From positions 62,001-126,000 of the forward strand of contig CAVYNE010000028.1 in assembly GCA_963769715.1 (NCBI GenBank): a DNA stretch of 64,000 bases. Direction: 5' to 3'. The notes beneath the pieces are model-generated. The model was not told where the DNA came from, made no database searches, and was given only the letters and a program-made list of their open reading frames with translations. A program made the position numbers and the translations under genes. The stretch comes from Palsa-504 sp963769715 (lineage in GTDB: Bacteria > Actinomycetota > Actinomycetes > Streptosporangiales > Streptosporangiaceae). This document shows, in pieces, positions 1 through 7,971 of this stretch. Numbering within the stretch: the stretch's first letter is position 1; every line of letters begins with the position of its first letter.

Positions 1-580
1 AACAGTCGGCGACCCGGAACGACGCGATGGCCTCGTCGTCTAGGTCGGCGTCCCCGTCGGGCTTGACCACGGCGGCCAGCTCCGCGTCCCAGCCGGGGTT
101 GGCCGCCTCGAGCCGGCGGGCGAGTTCGGTACGCGGCGTCCGCTGCCCGCACGACAGGCAGATGACCCAGTGCAGGCTGCCGTGCAGCTCGGTCACGGCC
201 GCTCCGCCCATCACTGCGCCCGCCGCCTGGTGCAGGCCGTCCACGTTCTGGGTGATGATCCCGGTCAGCAGCCCGCGGCGGCTCAGCTCGGCCACGGCTC
301 GGTGTCCGTCGTTCGGGACGGCCCGGGCGAGATGCCGCCAGCCAAGGTAGCTGCGGGCCCAGTACCTGCGCCGGGCGCCGGCGCTGCCGATGAAGGTCTG
401 GTAGGTCATCGGCATCGACCCAGAAACCCGCCGCGCCAGGCCGGTGGGACCGCGGTAGTCCGGGATGCCCGACTCGGTGGACAACCCGGCGCCGCTCAGC
501 ATGAGCACGCCGCCGGCGGCGACCACACCGGTCAGCACCCCGAACGAATCGGTGGCTCTCGCCTCGGTCGCCTGGGTCAC
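1..580 (-). CDS. Sir2-family NAD-dependent protein deacylase (3' end outside window)
   Basis: Removes acyl groups from protein lysines using NAD+, in the cytoplasm. From a GTG at 580 the reverse strand is open for about 193 codons and runs off the window edge, so the C-terminus is missing. Visible hallmarks are the NAD-binding motif GAGLSTESGIPDYRG (about residues 30-44), TQNVD (about 110-114), the catalytic His in ELHG (about 133) and the first zinc-binding CxxC (CLSC, about 141-144). The next gene upstream on the same strand ends at 589, so the two are probably co-transcribed. Substrate cannot be told from sequence. Confidence 0.93.
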   Translation of the reverse strand, partial: MTQATEARATDSFGVLTGVVAAGGVLMLSGAGLSTESGIPDYRGPTGLARRVSGSMPMTYQTFIGSAGARRRYWARSYLGWRHLARAVPNDGHRAVAELSRRGLLTGIITQNVDGLHQAAGAVMGGAAVTELHGSLHWVICLSCGQRTPRTELARRLEAANPGWDAELAAVVKPDGDADLDDEAIASFRVADC

Positions 581-588
581 GTTCGTAC

Positions 589-1464
589 TCAGAGCGCGGC
601 CGCCCTGATCGCCTGGGACACCGCCGCCGCGCCCTCCTTATCGAACAGGATCGTGTAGTGGTTCATCCCGGGCACGACCTGCGGCCGCAGTGCCGGGACA
701 CGTTCGGCCCATCCCGCCACGACCTCGTGCGGGATCAGCGGCGGCGGCTCGCCGAACATCCCGGCCGGCGCGGTCAGCAACGGCGTCGGCCGACTCAGCC
801 GGCCGAGCGCGTCCGCGAACAGCTTCTCTGCCAGCATCTCGCGGCCGTCGGTGCGGACCGCGTCCCCGACGGCCCGCGAGCGCAGCTGCCCGGGCTCACC
901 CATCAGGTCGTAGCGGACGTACGCCTCGACATCGGCGGTCCAGTGGCCGGCCAGCGCCGGGTGGACCCGCCAGAAGTCCAGGTACGCCTCGGTGCTCGGG
1001 AAAGTCTGCTCCAGCCTCGCGATCGCCGGGCCCAGGGTCGCGTCGAGGGTGGCGTCGAGGTCGATGCCTTCGGGCACCGGCAGCGGGAGACCGCCGTCCA
1101 CCAGGACCAGCCTGCGCACCAGTTCGGGGTGCGCGTCGCGGGCCAGCAGCGCGATGTACGCGCCCATCGAATGTCCGGCGAGCACCGGCCGTCCGCCGAA
1201 GTGGCGCAGCACCGCCGCCACGTCGCTGGCGTGCCTGTCCAGGCCATACGGGCCGGGCAGGTCGCGGCTGTGACCACGACCGCGCAGGTCAGGAGCGGCC
1301 AGCGTCCAGTCGGACGGCATGTGGCGCGCGACCGCCTGCCATGCCATGCCAGAGGCCGTAATTCCGTGCACGGCGACCGCTACGCGTTTTCCTGTTCCCC
1401 ACAGGAGCACACGCAGGTCCCCGCCGTCTACTGCCACATTTAGCAGTCGGAGTTGCATGTTCAC
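589..1464 (-). CDS. alpha/beta hydrolase
   Basis: Predicted cytoplasmic hydrolase of 291 residues, the usual length for a minimal alpha/beta-hydrolase fold. The oxyanion strand HGITASG lies near residues 33-39, the nucleophile elbow GHSMG puts the catalytic Ser near 99, and a C-terminal MNHY supplies the likely catalytic His. Met3 is an equally good start to Met1. No cap insertion or signal peptide is seen. It sits just upstream of the Sir2 gene and is divergent from the acyl-CoA synthetase at 1638, sharing a 173-base intergenic region with a palindrome. Substrate unknown; esterase or lactonase are both possible. Confidence 0.85.
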   Translation of the reverse strand: MNMQLRLLNVAVDGGDLRVLLWGTGKRVAVAVHGITASGMAWQAVARHMPSDWTLAAPDLRGRGHSRDLPGPYGLDRHASDVAAVLRHFGGRPVLAGHSMGAYIALLARDAHPELVRRLVLVDGGLPLPVPEGIDLDATLDATLGPAIARLEQTFPSTEAYLDFWRVHPALAGHWTADVEAYVRYDLMGEPGQLRSRAVGDAVRTDGREMLAEKLFADALGRLSRPTPLLTAPAGMFGEPPPLIPHEVVAGWAERVPALRPQVVPGMNHYTILFDKEGAAAVSQAIRAAAL

Positions 1465-1562
1465 CCTCCACGGTCCCGGCCGGTATGGCCAGAGCCGCCC
1501 ATGTATAGAGCTTATTATCCGCCCAGACGTTGATCGCGCGACGACAAGTAGCCGATAAAAGG

Positions 1563-1574
1563 TTTACCGGTAAA
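1563..1574. promoter_or_regulatory. palindrome TTTACCGGTAAA between divergent genes
   Basis: A perfect 12-base palindrome lies in the short AT-richer intergenic region between the hydrolase (starts 1464, minus) and the acyl-CoA synthetase (starts 1638, plus). Its position suits an operator controlling one or both genes. The regulator is not in view; inference only. Confidence 0.4.
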
Positions 1575-1637
1575 AACCGTGCCATGCTGGACTGGGGATG
1601 GAATGCCAGGTAAACCAGGCTTGGAGGTGAGCGGGTC

Positions 1638-3263
1638 ATGTCTTCGGCACTTAGTTACTCGTCTGGAGAATCCGCGGCGCCGCTGCTGGGCGACACGATC
1701 GGCGGCAACTTCGACGCCACCGTGCGGGCGTTCGGGGACCGCGAGGCGCTCGTGGACCGTACGGCCGGGCAGCGGTGGACGTATGCCGAACTCGCGGCCG
1801 ACGTGGACGCGCTCGCGCTCGGATTGCTCGAGATGGGCATCGCCAAGGGGGACCGGGTCGGCATCTGGGCGCCGAACTGCGCCGAATGGACGCTCACCCA
1901 GTACGCGACCGCGAAGATCGGCGCGATCGCAGTGAACATCAACCCGGCGTACCGCGCCCGTGAGCTCGAGTTCGTGCTCAACCAGTCTGGCAGCACGCTG
2001 CTCGTCGCGGCCGAGAGGCTGAAGACCTCCGATTACGCCGGGATGATCGCCGAGGTGCGCCCGCACTGCCCAGAACTGAAAACCGTCGTGCTGCTCGGCA
2101 GCCCGCAGTGGCAGGCCCTGCTCGAGACCGGGCGCGGCCTGGACCGCGGGGCGCTTGACGCCATCGAGCTGGACACCGACGACCCCATCAACATCCAGTA
2201 CACCTCGGGCACCACGGGCTTCCCGAAGGGCGCGACCCTGTCGCACCACAACATCCTGAACAACGGGTTCTTCGTCGGCGAGCTGTGCAACTATACCGAA
2301 GCCGACCGGATCTGCATCCCGGTGCCGTTCTACCACTGCTTCGGCATGGTCATGGGCAACCTCGCCGCGACCAGCCACGGAGCGTGCATGGTCATCCCCG
2401 CGCCGACCTTCAACCCGGTCGCGACGCTGCAGGCCGTGCAGGCCGAGCGCTGCACCTCGCTCTACGGGGTGCCCACGATGTTCATCGCCGAGCTGTCCAC
2501 CCCGGACTTCGCCGACTACGACCTGTCCAGCCTGCGCACCGGCATCATGGCCGGCTCGCCGTGCCCGGTTGAGGTGATGAAGCAGGTCATCGAGCGGATG
2601 TCGATGACCGAGGTGTCGATCTGCTACGGCATGACGGAAACCTCGCCGGTGTCCACCCAGACCCGCACCGACGACTCGCTCGACCGCCGGGTGTCCACCG
2701 TGGGCCGGGTCGGGCCGCACCTCGAGGTGAAGGTCGTCAACCCCGAGACGGGCCGGACCGTGCCGCGCGGCACGCCAGGGGAGCTGTGCACCCGGGGGTA
2801 TTCGGTGATGCTCGGCTACTGGGAGCAGCCGGACAAGACCGCCGAGGCCGTGGACGCGGCGCACTGGATGCACACCGGCGATCTCGCGGTCATGGACTCC
2901 GACGGGTACCTGGCCATCACCGGCCGGATCAAGGACATGGTGATCCGCGGCGGCGAGAACGTCTACCCGCGGGAGATCGAGGAGTTCCTCTACACCCACC
3001 CCGACGTCCTGGACGCTCAGGTCATCGGCGTTCCCGACGCCAAGTACGGCGAGGAGCTTATGGTCTGGGTGCGGCTGCGCGCGGGCGCCCCGGCGCTGAC
3101 CGCCGAGTCGCTGCGCCAGTTCTGTACCGGGCAGCTGGCGCATTACAAGATCCCGCGGTACGTGCACGTCGTCGAGGAGTTCCCGATGACCGTGACCGGC
3201 AAGGTCCGCAAGGTCGAGATGCGCGAGCGCGCCATAGAGATCCTCGGCCTCGACGGCGGGTAG
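1638..3263 (+). CDS. AMP-dependent acyl-CoA synthetase (FadD-like)
   Basis: Activates a carboxylic acid, probably a fatty acid, to acyl-CoA through an acyl-adenylate. 541 residues, normal for the ANL superfamily. The P-loop-like motif YTSGTTGFPKG is at about residues 188-198, the adenylate-binding GMTETSP is near 333, the hinge region ITGRIKDMVIRGGENVYPRE is near 430, and the C-terminal catalytic Lys is in GKVRKVEMRE. The ATG at 1638 follows a strong GGAGGTGA ribosome site at 1623-1630. GalE follows 10 bases downstream, so an operon is likely. Chain length of the substrate cannot be read. Confidence 0.92.
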   Translation: MSSALSYSSGESAAPLLGDTIGGNFDATVRAFGDREALVDRTAGQRWTYAELAADVDALALGLLEMGIAKGDRVGIWAPNCAEWTLTQYATAKIGAIAVNINPAYRARELEFVLNQSGSTLLVAAERLKTSDYAGMIAEVRPHCPELKTVVLLGSPQWQALLETGRGLDRGALDAIELDTDDPINIQYTSGTTGFPKGATLSHHNILNNGFFVGELCNYTEADRICIPVPFYHCFGMVMGNLAATSHGACMVIPAPTFNPVATLQAVQAERCTSLYGVPTMFIAELSTPDFADYDLSSLRTGIMAGSPCPVEVMKQVIERMSMTEVSICYGMTETSPVSTQTRTDDSLDRRVSTVGRVGPHLEVKVVNPETGRTVPRGTPGELCTRGYSVMLGYWEQPDKTAEAVDAAHWMHTGDLAVMDSDGYLAITGRIKDMVIRGGENVYPREIEEFLYTHPDVLDAQVIGVPDAKYGEELMVWVRLRAGAPALTAESLRQFCTGQLAHYKIPRYVHVVEEFPMTVTGKVRKVEMRERAIEILGLDGG

Positions 3264-3273
3264 GCTCCGTGCG

Positions 3274-4269
3274 ATGAAGGTCCTGATCGCCGGGGGCGCC
3301 GGGTACATAGGCAGCACGATCGCGTCGGCTTGCTCCGACGCGGGGATCAGCCCGGTGATCCTGGACCGCCTGGTGACCGGCAGGCGCGAGTTCGCGGCGG
3401 GCCGTGCGTTCTACCCGGGCGATATCGCCGACGGGCCGCTGATCGATCGCATCTTCGCCGAGCATCCCGGCATCGACGCCGTCATCCACTGCGCGGCCCT
3501 GATCGTGGTCCCGGACTCGGTCGCCAACCCGGTCGGCTATTACCGGGCGAACGTCGCCGGCAGCCTGGAATTTGCCGCGCACCTGCTGCGCAATGGGTGC
3601 GGGCGGCTGATCTTCAGTTCCTCGGCCGCCATCTACCGCGCCGGCGAGGACCTGAGCGTCGACGAAGACTCGCCCATCGACCCGCAGAGCCCGTACGCGC
3701 GGACCAAGGCGGTGTGCGAGGCGATGTTCGCCGACATCGCTGCCTCCCAGCCCATCCGCGTGCTGTCGCTGCGGTACTTCAACCCGATCGGCGCGGACCC
3801 CAAGATGCGGACCGGGCTGCAGTTGCGGCGGCCGACGCATGCCCTGGGCAAGATGATCCAGGCGAGCGAGGAAGGCGTCCCGTTCCCGATCACCGGGACC
3901 GACTGGCCGACCAGGGATGGTTCGGGCCTGCGGGACTACGTCCACGTCTGGGACCTAGCCGCGGCGCACGTGGCCGCGCTGACCCGGTTCGACGCTCTGC
4001 CCGGCCCGGTGGCGGTCATCAACCTGGGAAGCGGCGCGGGCACCACGGTCCGGGAGCTTCTCGCCGCGTTCAACCGGCTGGCTGACCATCCCGTCGAGGC
4101 GCGTGAGGTGGGCCGTCGGCCCGGCGACGTGGCTGGCGCTTACACCCGCATCGACCGCGCGGAGCGGCTGCTGGGCTGGCGGCCGCAGTATGACATCGCC
4201 GAGGGCATCCGCCATTCGCTCCGGTGGGCTGCGCTCCGCGACGAGATCCTGTCCGGCGGGAGCACTTAG
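3274..4269 (+). CDS. galE: UDP-glucose 4-epimerase, SDR family
   Basis: Interconverts UDP-glucose and UDP-galactose with bound NAD+. 331 residues. The Rossmann motif GGAGYIG is at residues 7-13, the catalytic Ser lies in SSSAAIY (about 109-115) and YARTK (about 143-147) gives the Tyr/Lys pair. The tail DYVHVWDLAAAHV is typical of GalE. It starts 10 bases after the acyl-CoA synthetase stop, suggesting co-transcription. The match to extended SDR sugar epimerases is clear; that the substrate is UDP-galactose is inferred from overall resemblance. Confidence 0.9.
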   Translation: MKVLIAGGAGYIGSTIASACSDAGISPVILDRLVTGRREFAAGRAFYPGDIADGPLIDRIFAEHPGIDAVIHCAALIVVPDSVANPVGYYRANVAGSLEFAAHLLRNGCGRLIFSSSAAIYRAGEDLSVDEDSPIDPQSPYARTKAVCEAMFADIAASQPIRVLSLRYFNPIGADPKMRTGLQLRRPTHALGKMIQASEEGVPFPITGTDWPTRDGSGLRDYVHVWDLAAAHVAALTRFDALPGPVAVINLGSGAGTTVRELLAAFNRLADHPVEAREVGRRPGDVAGAYTRIDRAERLLGWRPQYDIAEGIRHSLRWAALRDEILSGGST

Positions 4270-4373
4270 CTTTCCTGGCGCATAGCTCCATATTTGCGGC
4301 GGAAAAGCTCCTCGTGGTCATACATGATGATGATCGCGAAGTTCCATGCTGAAGAGATTGAAAAATGATTGTA

Positions 4374-4402
4374 TTGGCTGATATCAGAGGACGGCGTATG
4401 AT
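4374..4402 (+). promoter_or_regulatory. probable promoter, -35 TTGGCT and -10 TATGAT
   Basis: In the AT-rich stretch after galE a TTGGCT hexamer (4374-4379) and a TATGAT hexamer (4397-4402) are separated by 17 bases, close to the housekeeping sigma consensus. Transcription would start near 4409 and lead into the 4460-6983 surface cassette. Confidence 0.5.
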
Positions 4403-4459
4403 CGAACAGCTTTGGTAGTCAGCCCCGTTCACCCGCCCCGGGGCTGTGGGGGAGCGGAG

Positions 4460-5449
4460 ATGGGCCAGGAGCTTTCACGACGTACAGCGACAACGCCTGC
4501 TCGTCAACCAGAACCATCGTGGCCGGCGGTAGCGAGCACCACGGTGCGTTTGTGGCTGGACAGGCACCATCGGTACCCGGTGGGCCGGCGGCGGAGACTG
4601 GTGTTCCTGCTGAGCGCGCTGGTCGCCATGGCGCTCGGGGCCGGCGTGACGCTGGCCTTCACCCAGCGGGGAGCGGAGCCTACGGTCTCGCTGCCCGCCA
4701 GCAACCTCGGGCCGGCGACGAACGCGCTGCAAACGGCCGCGGCTGACCGTCACCAGGCGGCGGTGTGGATCGATCAGCAGGTGGCCTCGAGCGTGAACGT
4801 GGGCTGTGACCCGGAGATGTGCACCGAGCTGCAGCAGAGCGGGCTGCCCGCCGGTCAGCTCAATGAGCTGCAGCCTTCGGCCCCCGACCCGCTCGGCTCG
4901 GTCCTGGTCGTCGCGACGCCGGTGATCCGGAACCAGTTCGGCACCCGGCTGGCTAGCGTCTACGCGCCGCTGGTGATCGCCAGCTTCGGCTCGGGCGCGG
5001 AACGGGTCGATGTCCGCTACGTCGCGCCGGGCGGCACCGCGGCCTTCGAGTCCCAGCTCGCGACAGACCGCAGGGCCCGCATCGCCGCGGGCGAGCAGAT
5101 GCTGACTAACAAGCACGTGCAGGTTTCCGCGGCCGCACGGAGGGCGCTTCTGGCCGGACAGGTGGATCCGCGCCTCCTTGTAACGCTTTCAGCACTTGCT
5201 CACCAATTGCCACTTGACCTGGTAGCGTTCGATGACCCTTCGCCCGGCGTGAGCTCGGACGTACCGTTGCGCGGCGCTGAAATTGGCGCCGCCGCGTCGG
5301 CTGGCCTGCCGGCGATGGTTACGTTCCTTAGTGCCCAGCGAAACCCGTACGCGCCCGCGGTGGCCCGCATCACCCAGGGTTCCAACGGCCAGTCTGTGGT
5401 GACTGTGCGATACGACGCTCCGGGTCCCATGGGGCTAGGAGGCTCATAG
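4460..5449 (+). CDS. membrane-anchored extracytoplasmic protein, unknown
   Basis: Unrecognised 329-residue protein. A basic N-terminus (RRRRL) is followed by one hydrophobic segment (LVFLLSALVAMALGAGVTLAF), after which the rest should lie outside the membrane. Two Cys in VGCDPEMC could form a disulphide. The ATG at 4460 is preferred over an in-frame TTG at 4412 because GGGGGAG lies 6 bases upstream. It precedes a DUF4397 protein and a class F sortase in one orientation, so a cell-envelope role is likely. No enzymatic motif was seen. Confidence 0.7.
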   Translation: MGQELSRRTATTPARQPEPSWPAVASTTVRLWLDRHHRYPVGRRRRLVFLLSALVAMALGAGVTLAFTQRGAEPTVSLPASNLGPATNALQTAAADRHQAAVWIDQQVASSVNVGCDPEMCTELQQSGLPAGQLNELQPSAPDPLGSVLVVATPVIRNQFGTRLASVYAPLVIASFGSGAERVDVRYVAPGGTAAFESQLATDRRARIAAGEQMLTNKHVQVSAAARRALLAGQVDPRLLVTLSALAHQLPLDLVAFDDPSPGVSSDVPLRGAEIGAAASAGLPAMVTFLSAQRNPYAPAVARITQGSNGQSVVTVRYDAPGPMGLGGS

Positions 5450-5477
5450 AGATTCAACCGCTTGGGGAGGGATCAAA

Positions 5478-6347
5478 GTGAAGTTTCGGAGAATTACTAG
5501 ACGAATCACTATGCTACTGGCCGCCTCGGCCCTGCTGCTTGGTATTCCCGCTGCCGCTACCGCTTGGGCGACTTCTGCCACTACGGGTACCGGCTGGATC
5601 AGGCTCGCGCACCTGTCCCCGAACACCCCTCCCGTCGACGTATATCTCTATTCGTTCGGCAATTCCAACGCGCAGATCGTGCTGCACCACGTCGCCTACG
5701 GAACGGTCTCGCCGTACGAGGCGGTCACCGCCGGTGACTACAGCGTGGCCATGCGGGCCACCGGGGCCTCCCCGTCGAGCCAGCCGGTCCTGTCCACCAG
5801 CGTGACGGTCGAAGCCGATCACGCCTACACGGTGGCGGGCATGGGACCGGCGTCGGGCCTGCGGCTTCAGGTCCTGGACGACCAGCTGACCACGCCGTCG
5901 GGCAAGTCCTCGATGAGGGTCATCCAGGCCTCGCTGAAGGAGCAGACGGTCAAGTTCACCTGCGGCGGGCAGACGATCGTGCCCAAGGCGGCGTTCGCCT
6001 CGGTGAGTTCCTACACCGCCATCCCGGCGAACACCTGGACCATGGAGGCGATCGGTTCCGGCGACAAGTGGACGGGGAGCTTTGTGATGGCCCCGGGGAC
6101 CGTGCACACAATGGTGGTCCTCGACGGGACCACCGGCCTTGAAGTGGTCAACCTGGTGGACGCAGCCGGGGCCGGCAAGCCGCCCGTGGGCGGGGTCACG
6201 ACCGGATTCGGCGGCACCGCGGGCCATGGTCCTGGATCGCCGGCGCCGTGGCTCGCGCTCATCGGAGCCGGCGCGCTGATCACCCTGACCGGTGGCTTCA
6301 GGCTGGGCCGCCGCGGACTGCGCCGTCAGCTGAACACCGGGATCTAA
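5478..6347 (+). CDS. DUF4397 surface protein with C-terminal anchor segment
   Basis: 289 residues: a Sec signal peptide ending near AWA/TSA (about residue 30), a DUF4397 beta-sandwich starting WIRLAHLSPNTPPVDVYLYS, a Gly/Pro linker, then a C-terminal hydrophobic helix (PWLALIGAGALITLTGG) and a basic tail (RLGRRGLRRQL). That layout is a cell-wall sorting signal, although no clean LPxTG is present before the helix. The start has GGGAGGGATCAAAGTG upstream. The adjacent sortase at 6351 is the natural partner. Function of the domain is unknown; surface display is inferred. Confidence 0.85.
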   Translation: MKFRRITRRITMLLAASALLLGIPAAATAWATSATTGTGWIRLAHLSPNTPPVDVYLYSFGNSNAQIVLHHVAYGTVSPYEAVTAGDYSVAMRATGASPSSQPVLSTSVTVEADHAYTVAGMGPASGLRLQVLDDQLTTPSGKSSMRVIQASLKEQTVKFTCGGQTIVPKAAFASVSSYTAIPANTWTMEAIGSGDKWTGSFVMAPGTVHTMVVLDGTTGLEVVNLVDAAGAGKPPVGGVTTGFGGTAGHGPGSPAPWLALIGAGALITLTGGFRLGRRGLRRQLNTGI

Positions 6348-6350
6348 ACG

Positions 6351-6983
6351 ATGCCGACCCGCAAGCCGGCCGCGATCGTTTTCGCGGCCGGCTTGGTCGT
6401 GATCGCGGCGGGAACGGCAGGCCTGCTGCTGACGCGCCACCCGACTCCGGCCCTGCGGCCGGTCGCGGCCGGGGTGGCGGCGCTGCCCGCGCCCACCGGC
6501 CTGATCGCCGCCCCGCCGCAGTCGGCCCAGCCCGCCCCGGTCGCCAGTCCGGTCTCGCTGACCATTCCGCTGATCGGCGTGAAGACCCAGCTGATCACGC
6601 TGGGCCTGACTTCCGGCGGCGCGTTGCAGGTGCCGTCCTCGACGTCCGTCGCGGGCTGGTACACGGGAAGTCCCCGGCCGGGCGCCGTCGGCTCGGCCAT
6701 CATCGTGGGTCACATCGACTCGCTGACCGGTCCCGGGGTGTTCTACCGGCTGTCCGAGCTGCGCCGCGGGAACGACGTCTACGTCAAGCGAGCCGACGGG
6801 ACTACGGCGGAGTTCCGCGTCACATCGGTCCAGACGTACCTGAAGGACCACTTCCCGACGCAGACCGTGTACGGTCCCACTCCCGACCCGGAGCTTCGCC
6901 TGATCACCTGCGGCGGTGCCTTCGATCCGGCTACCCGCCACTACCTGAGCAACATCGTGGTCTATGCCACCCAGGTGAGCTGA
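6351..6983 (+). CDS. class F sortase
   Basis: Membrane-anchored transpeptidase that would cut and attach a surface protein. 210 residues: an N-terminal transmembrane helix (AAIVFAAGLVVIAAGTAGLLL, about 8-28), a Pro-rich linker, then the sortase barrel. The catalytic triad is visible as His in VGHIDS (about 121), Cys in ITCGG (about 187) and Arg in ATRHY (about 196). It begins 3 bases after the DUF4397 stop, so the two are translationally close and its likely substrate is that protein. Confidence 0.9.
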   Translation: MPTRKPAAIVFAAGLVVIAAGTAGLLLTRHPTPALRPVAAGVAALPAPTGLIAAPPQSAQPAPVASPVSLTIPLIGVKTQLITLGLTSGGALQVPSSTSVAGWYTGSPRPGAVGSAIIVGHIDSLTGPGVFYRLSELRRGNDVYVKRADGTTAEFRVTSVQTYLKDHFPTQTVYGPTPDPELRLITCGGAFDPATRHYLSNIVVYATQVS

Positions 6984-6999
6984 CTGCCAAGCTAAGACC

Positions 7000-7323
7000 A
7001 TGACGCCCGAGGAACGGTACGAGCAGCTGGTCGACGAGTTCACTGACGTGGACGGGGTGACGCCGCCCGAGGGCGGCAGCGGGTTCGGCCGCGGCGCGCT
7101 GCGCTACCGACGGAAGATCTTCGCGATGTTCGTCCGCGGCCAGCTGGTGGTCAAGCTACCCGGGCCGCGCGTGGACGAGCTTGTCGTGGCCGGCCACGGC
7201 GAGCGGTTCGACGCCAACAAGGGCACGCCGATGAAGGAATGGTTCAGCCTGGACCCCGAGTCCGCCCTGCCCTGGCCGCCGCTGGCCCGCGAGGCGCTGG
7301 ACTTCGCCCGGTCCCCGCGATAA
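7000..7323 (+). CDS. TfoX/YjbR-like small protein
   Basis: 107-residue soluble protein with the pattern of the actinobacterial TfoX-N/MmcQ-YjbR-like group: GFGRGALRYRRKIFAMFVRG, LVVKLPGPRVDELV and a conserved PMKEWFSL near the C-terminus. Members have no proven biochemical role; some are annotated as DNA-binding by fold only. It follows the sortase by 16 bases but is unrelated in content. Family assignment is by recognised sequence pattern, function is not established. Confidence 0.7.
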   Translation: MTPEERYEQLVDEFTDVDGVTPPEGGSGFGRGALRYRRKIFAMFVRGQLVVKLPGPRVDELVVAGHGERFDANKGTPMKEWFSLDPESALPWPPLAREALDFARSPR

Positions 7324-7361
7324 CGAGGCCGCCGGCCGGGTTGCCCTCGCCGCCAAAGATG

Positions 7362-7379
7362 TAACAGTGCTGTTAGAAT
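7362..7379 (+). promoter_or_regulatory. operator palindrome overlapping -10 box of the MarR gene
   Basis: TAACAG-TG-CTGTTA (7362-7375) is a perfect 6-base inverted repeat with a 2-base spacer. The -10-like TAGAAT (7374-7379) overlaps it, and the GTG of the MarR gene is at 7387, about where transcription would begin. This fits a leaderless, self-repressed promoter. No good -35 was found. Confidence 0.55.
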
Positions 7380-7386
7380 TAACCCG

Positions 7387-7953
7387 GTGGAGACATTTGC
7401 CGGGCTGGGCACCAGGATGCGGCACCTGCTCGAGCTGCTGGACGGCGACGTGGCCCGGGTCTACGCCGACCTCGGCGTTCCCGACTACCGGCCCCGGTAC
7501 AGCCCGGTGGTCCGCGCGCTGGTCGCCCTCGGTCCGCTGTCCATCCGCGACCTGGCCAGCGCGGTCGGCGTGACCCACTCGGCGGCCAGCCAGACGGCCG
7601 CCCAGATGGCGCGCCACGGCCTGCTCACGCTGGAGCGCGGCGCCGACGCCCGCCAGCGCATCGCCCGGCTGACCGCCCGGGCCCGCGAGCTGCTCCCGCT
7701 CATCGAGGCGGAGTGGGCGGCCACCGGCGCGGCGGCGGCTGAGCTCGAGGCCGAGCTGCCCGCCGCACTCACCGAGGTCCTTCTGGCGGCCGAACGAGCC
7801 GTAGTTTCACGCCCCATGCACCTGCGTATCGCCGACGCGGCCCGGGCGCTACTGGCGGAGGCTGCCGCCGCGCCATCCGATGCCAGCCCCGGCGCCGAAC
7901 GCCGTGCGGCCCTGCTCGCGATCGCCGGCCAGGCCCCCGGGGCGGCCTCGTGA
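7387..7953 (+). CDS. MarR-family transcriptional regulator
   Basis: 188-residue winged-helix regulator. The HTH lies in LSIRDLASAVGVTHSAASQTAAQMARHGL (about 50-80) and is followed by the wing ERGADARQRIARLT. The GTG start at 7387 has no ribosome site and sits at the predicted transcription start, so translation is probably leaderless. It is followed after 18 bases by an MFS exporter in the same direction, the standard MarR-efflux arrangement. The palindrome at 7362-7375 is its likely binding site. Confidence 0.85.
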   Translation: METFAGLGTRMRHLLELLDGDVARVYADLGVPDYRPRYSPVVRALVALGPLSIRDLASAVGVTHSAASQTAAQMARHGLLTLERGADARQRIARLTARARELLPLIEAEWAATGAAAAELEAELPAALTEVLLAAERAVVSRPMHLRIADAARALLAEAAAAPSDASPGAERRAALLAIAGQAPGAAS

Positions 7954-7971
7954 TGGCCCGGTGATGGCCCG

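Noticed and set aside
1515..3317. 600-codon open frame on the minus strand across the acyl-CoA synthetase gene.
   Set aside because: Antisense shadow of a clear, motif-bearing gene in GC-rich DNA; the translation has no recognisable domains.
5514..7043. 509-codon minus-strand open frame over the DUF4397 and sortase genes.
   Set aside because: Arg/Gly-rich antisense frame; the plus-strand genes have signal peptide, catalytic triad and ribosome sites.
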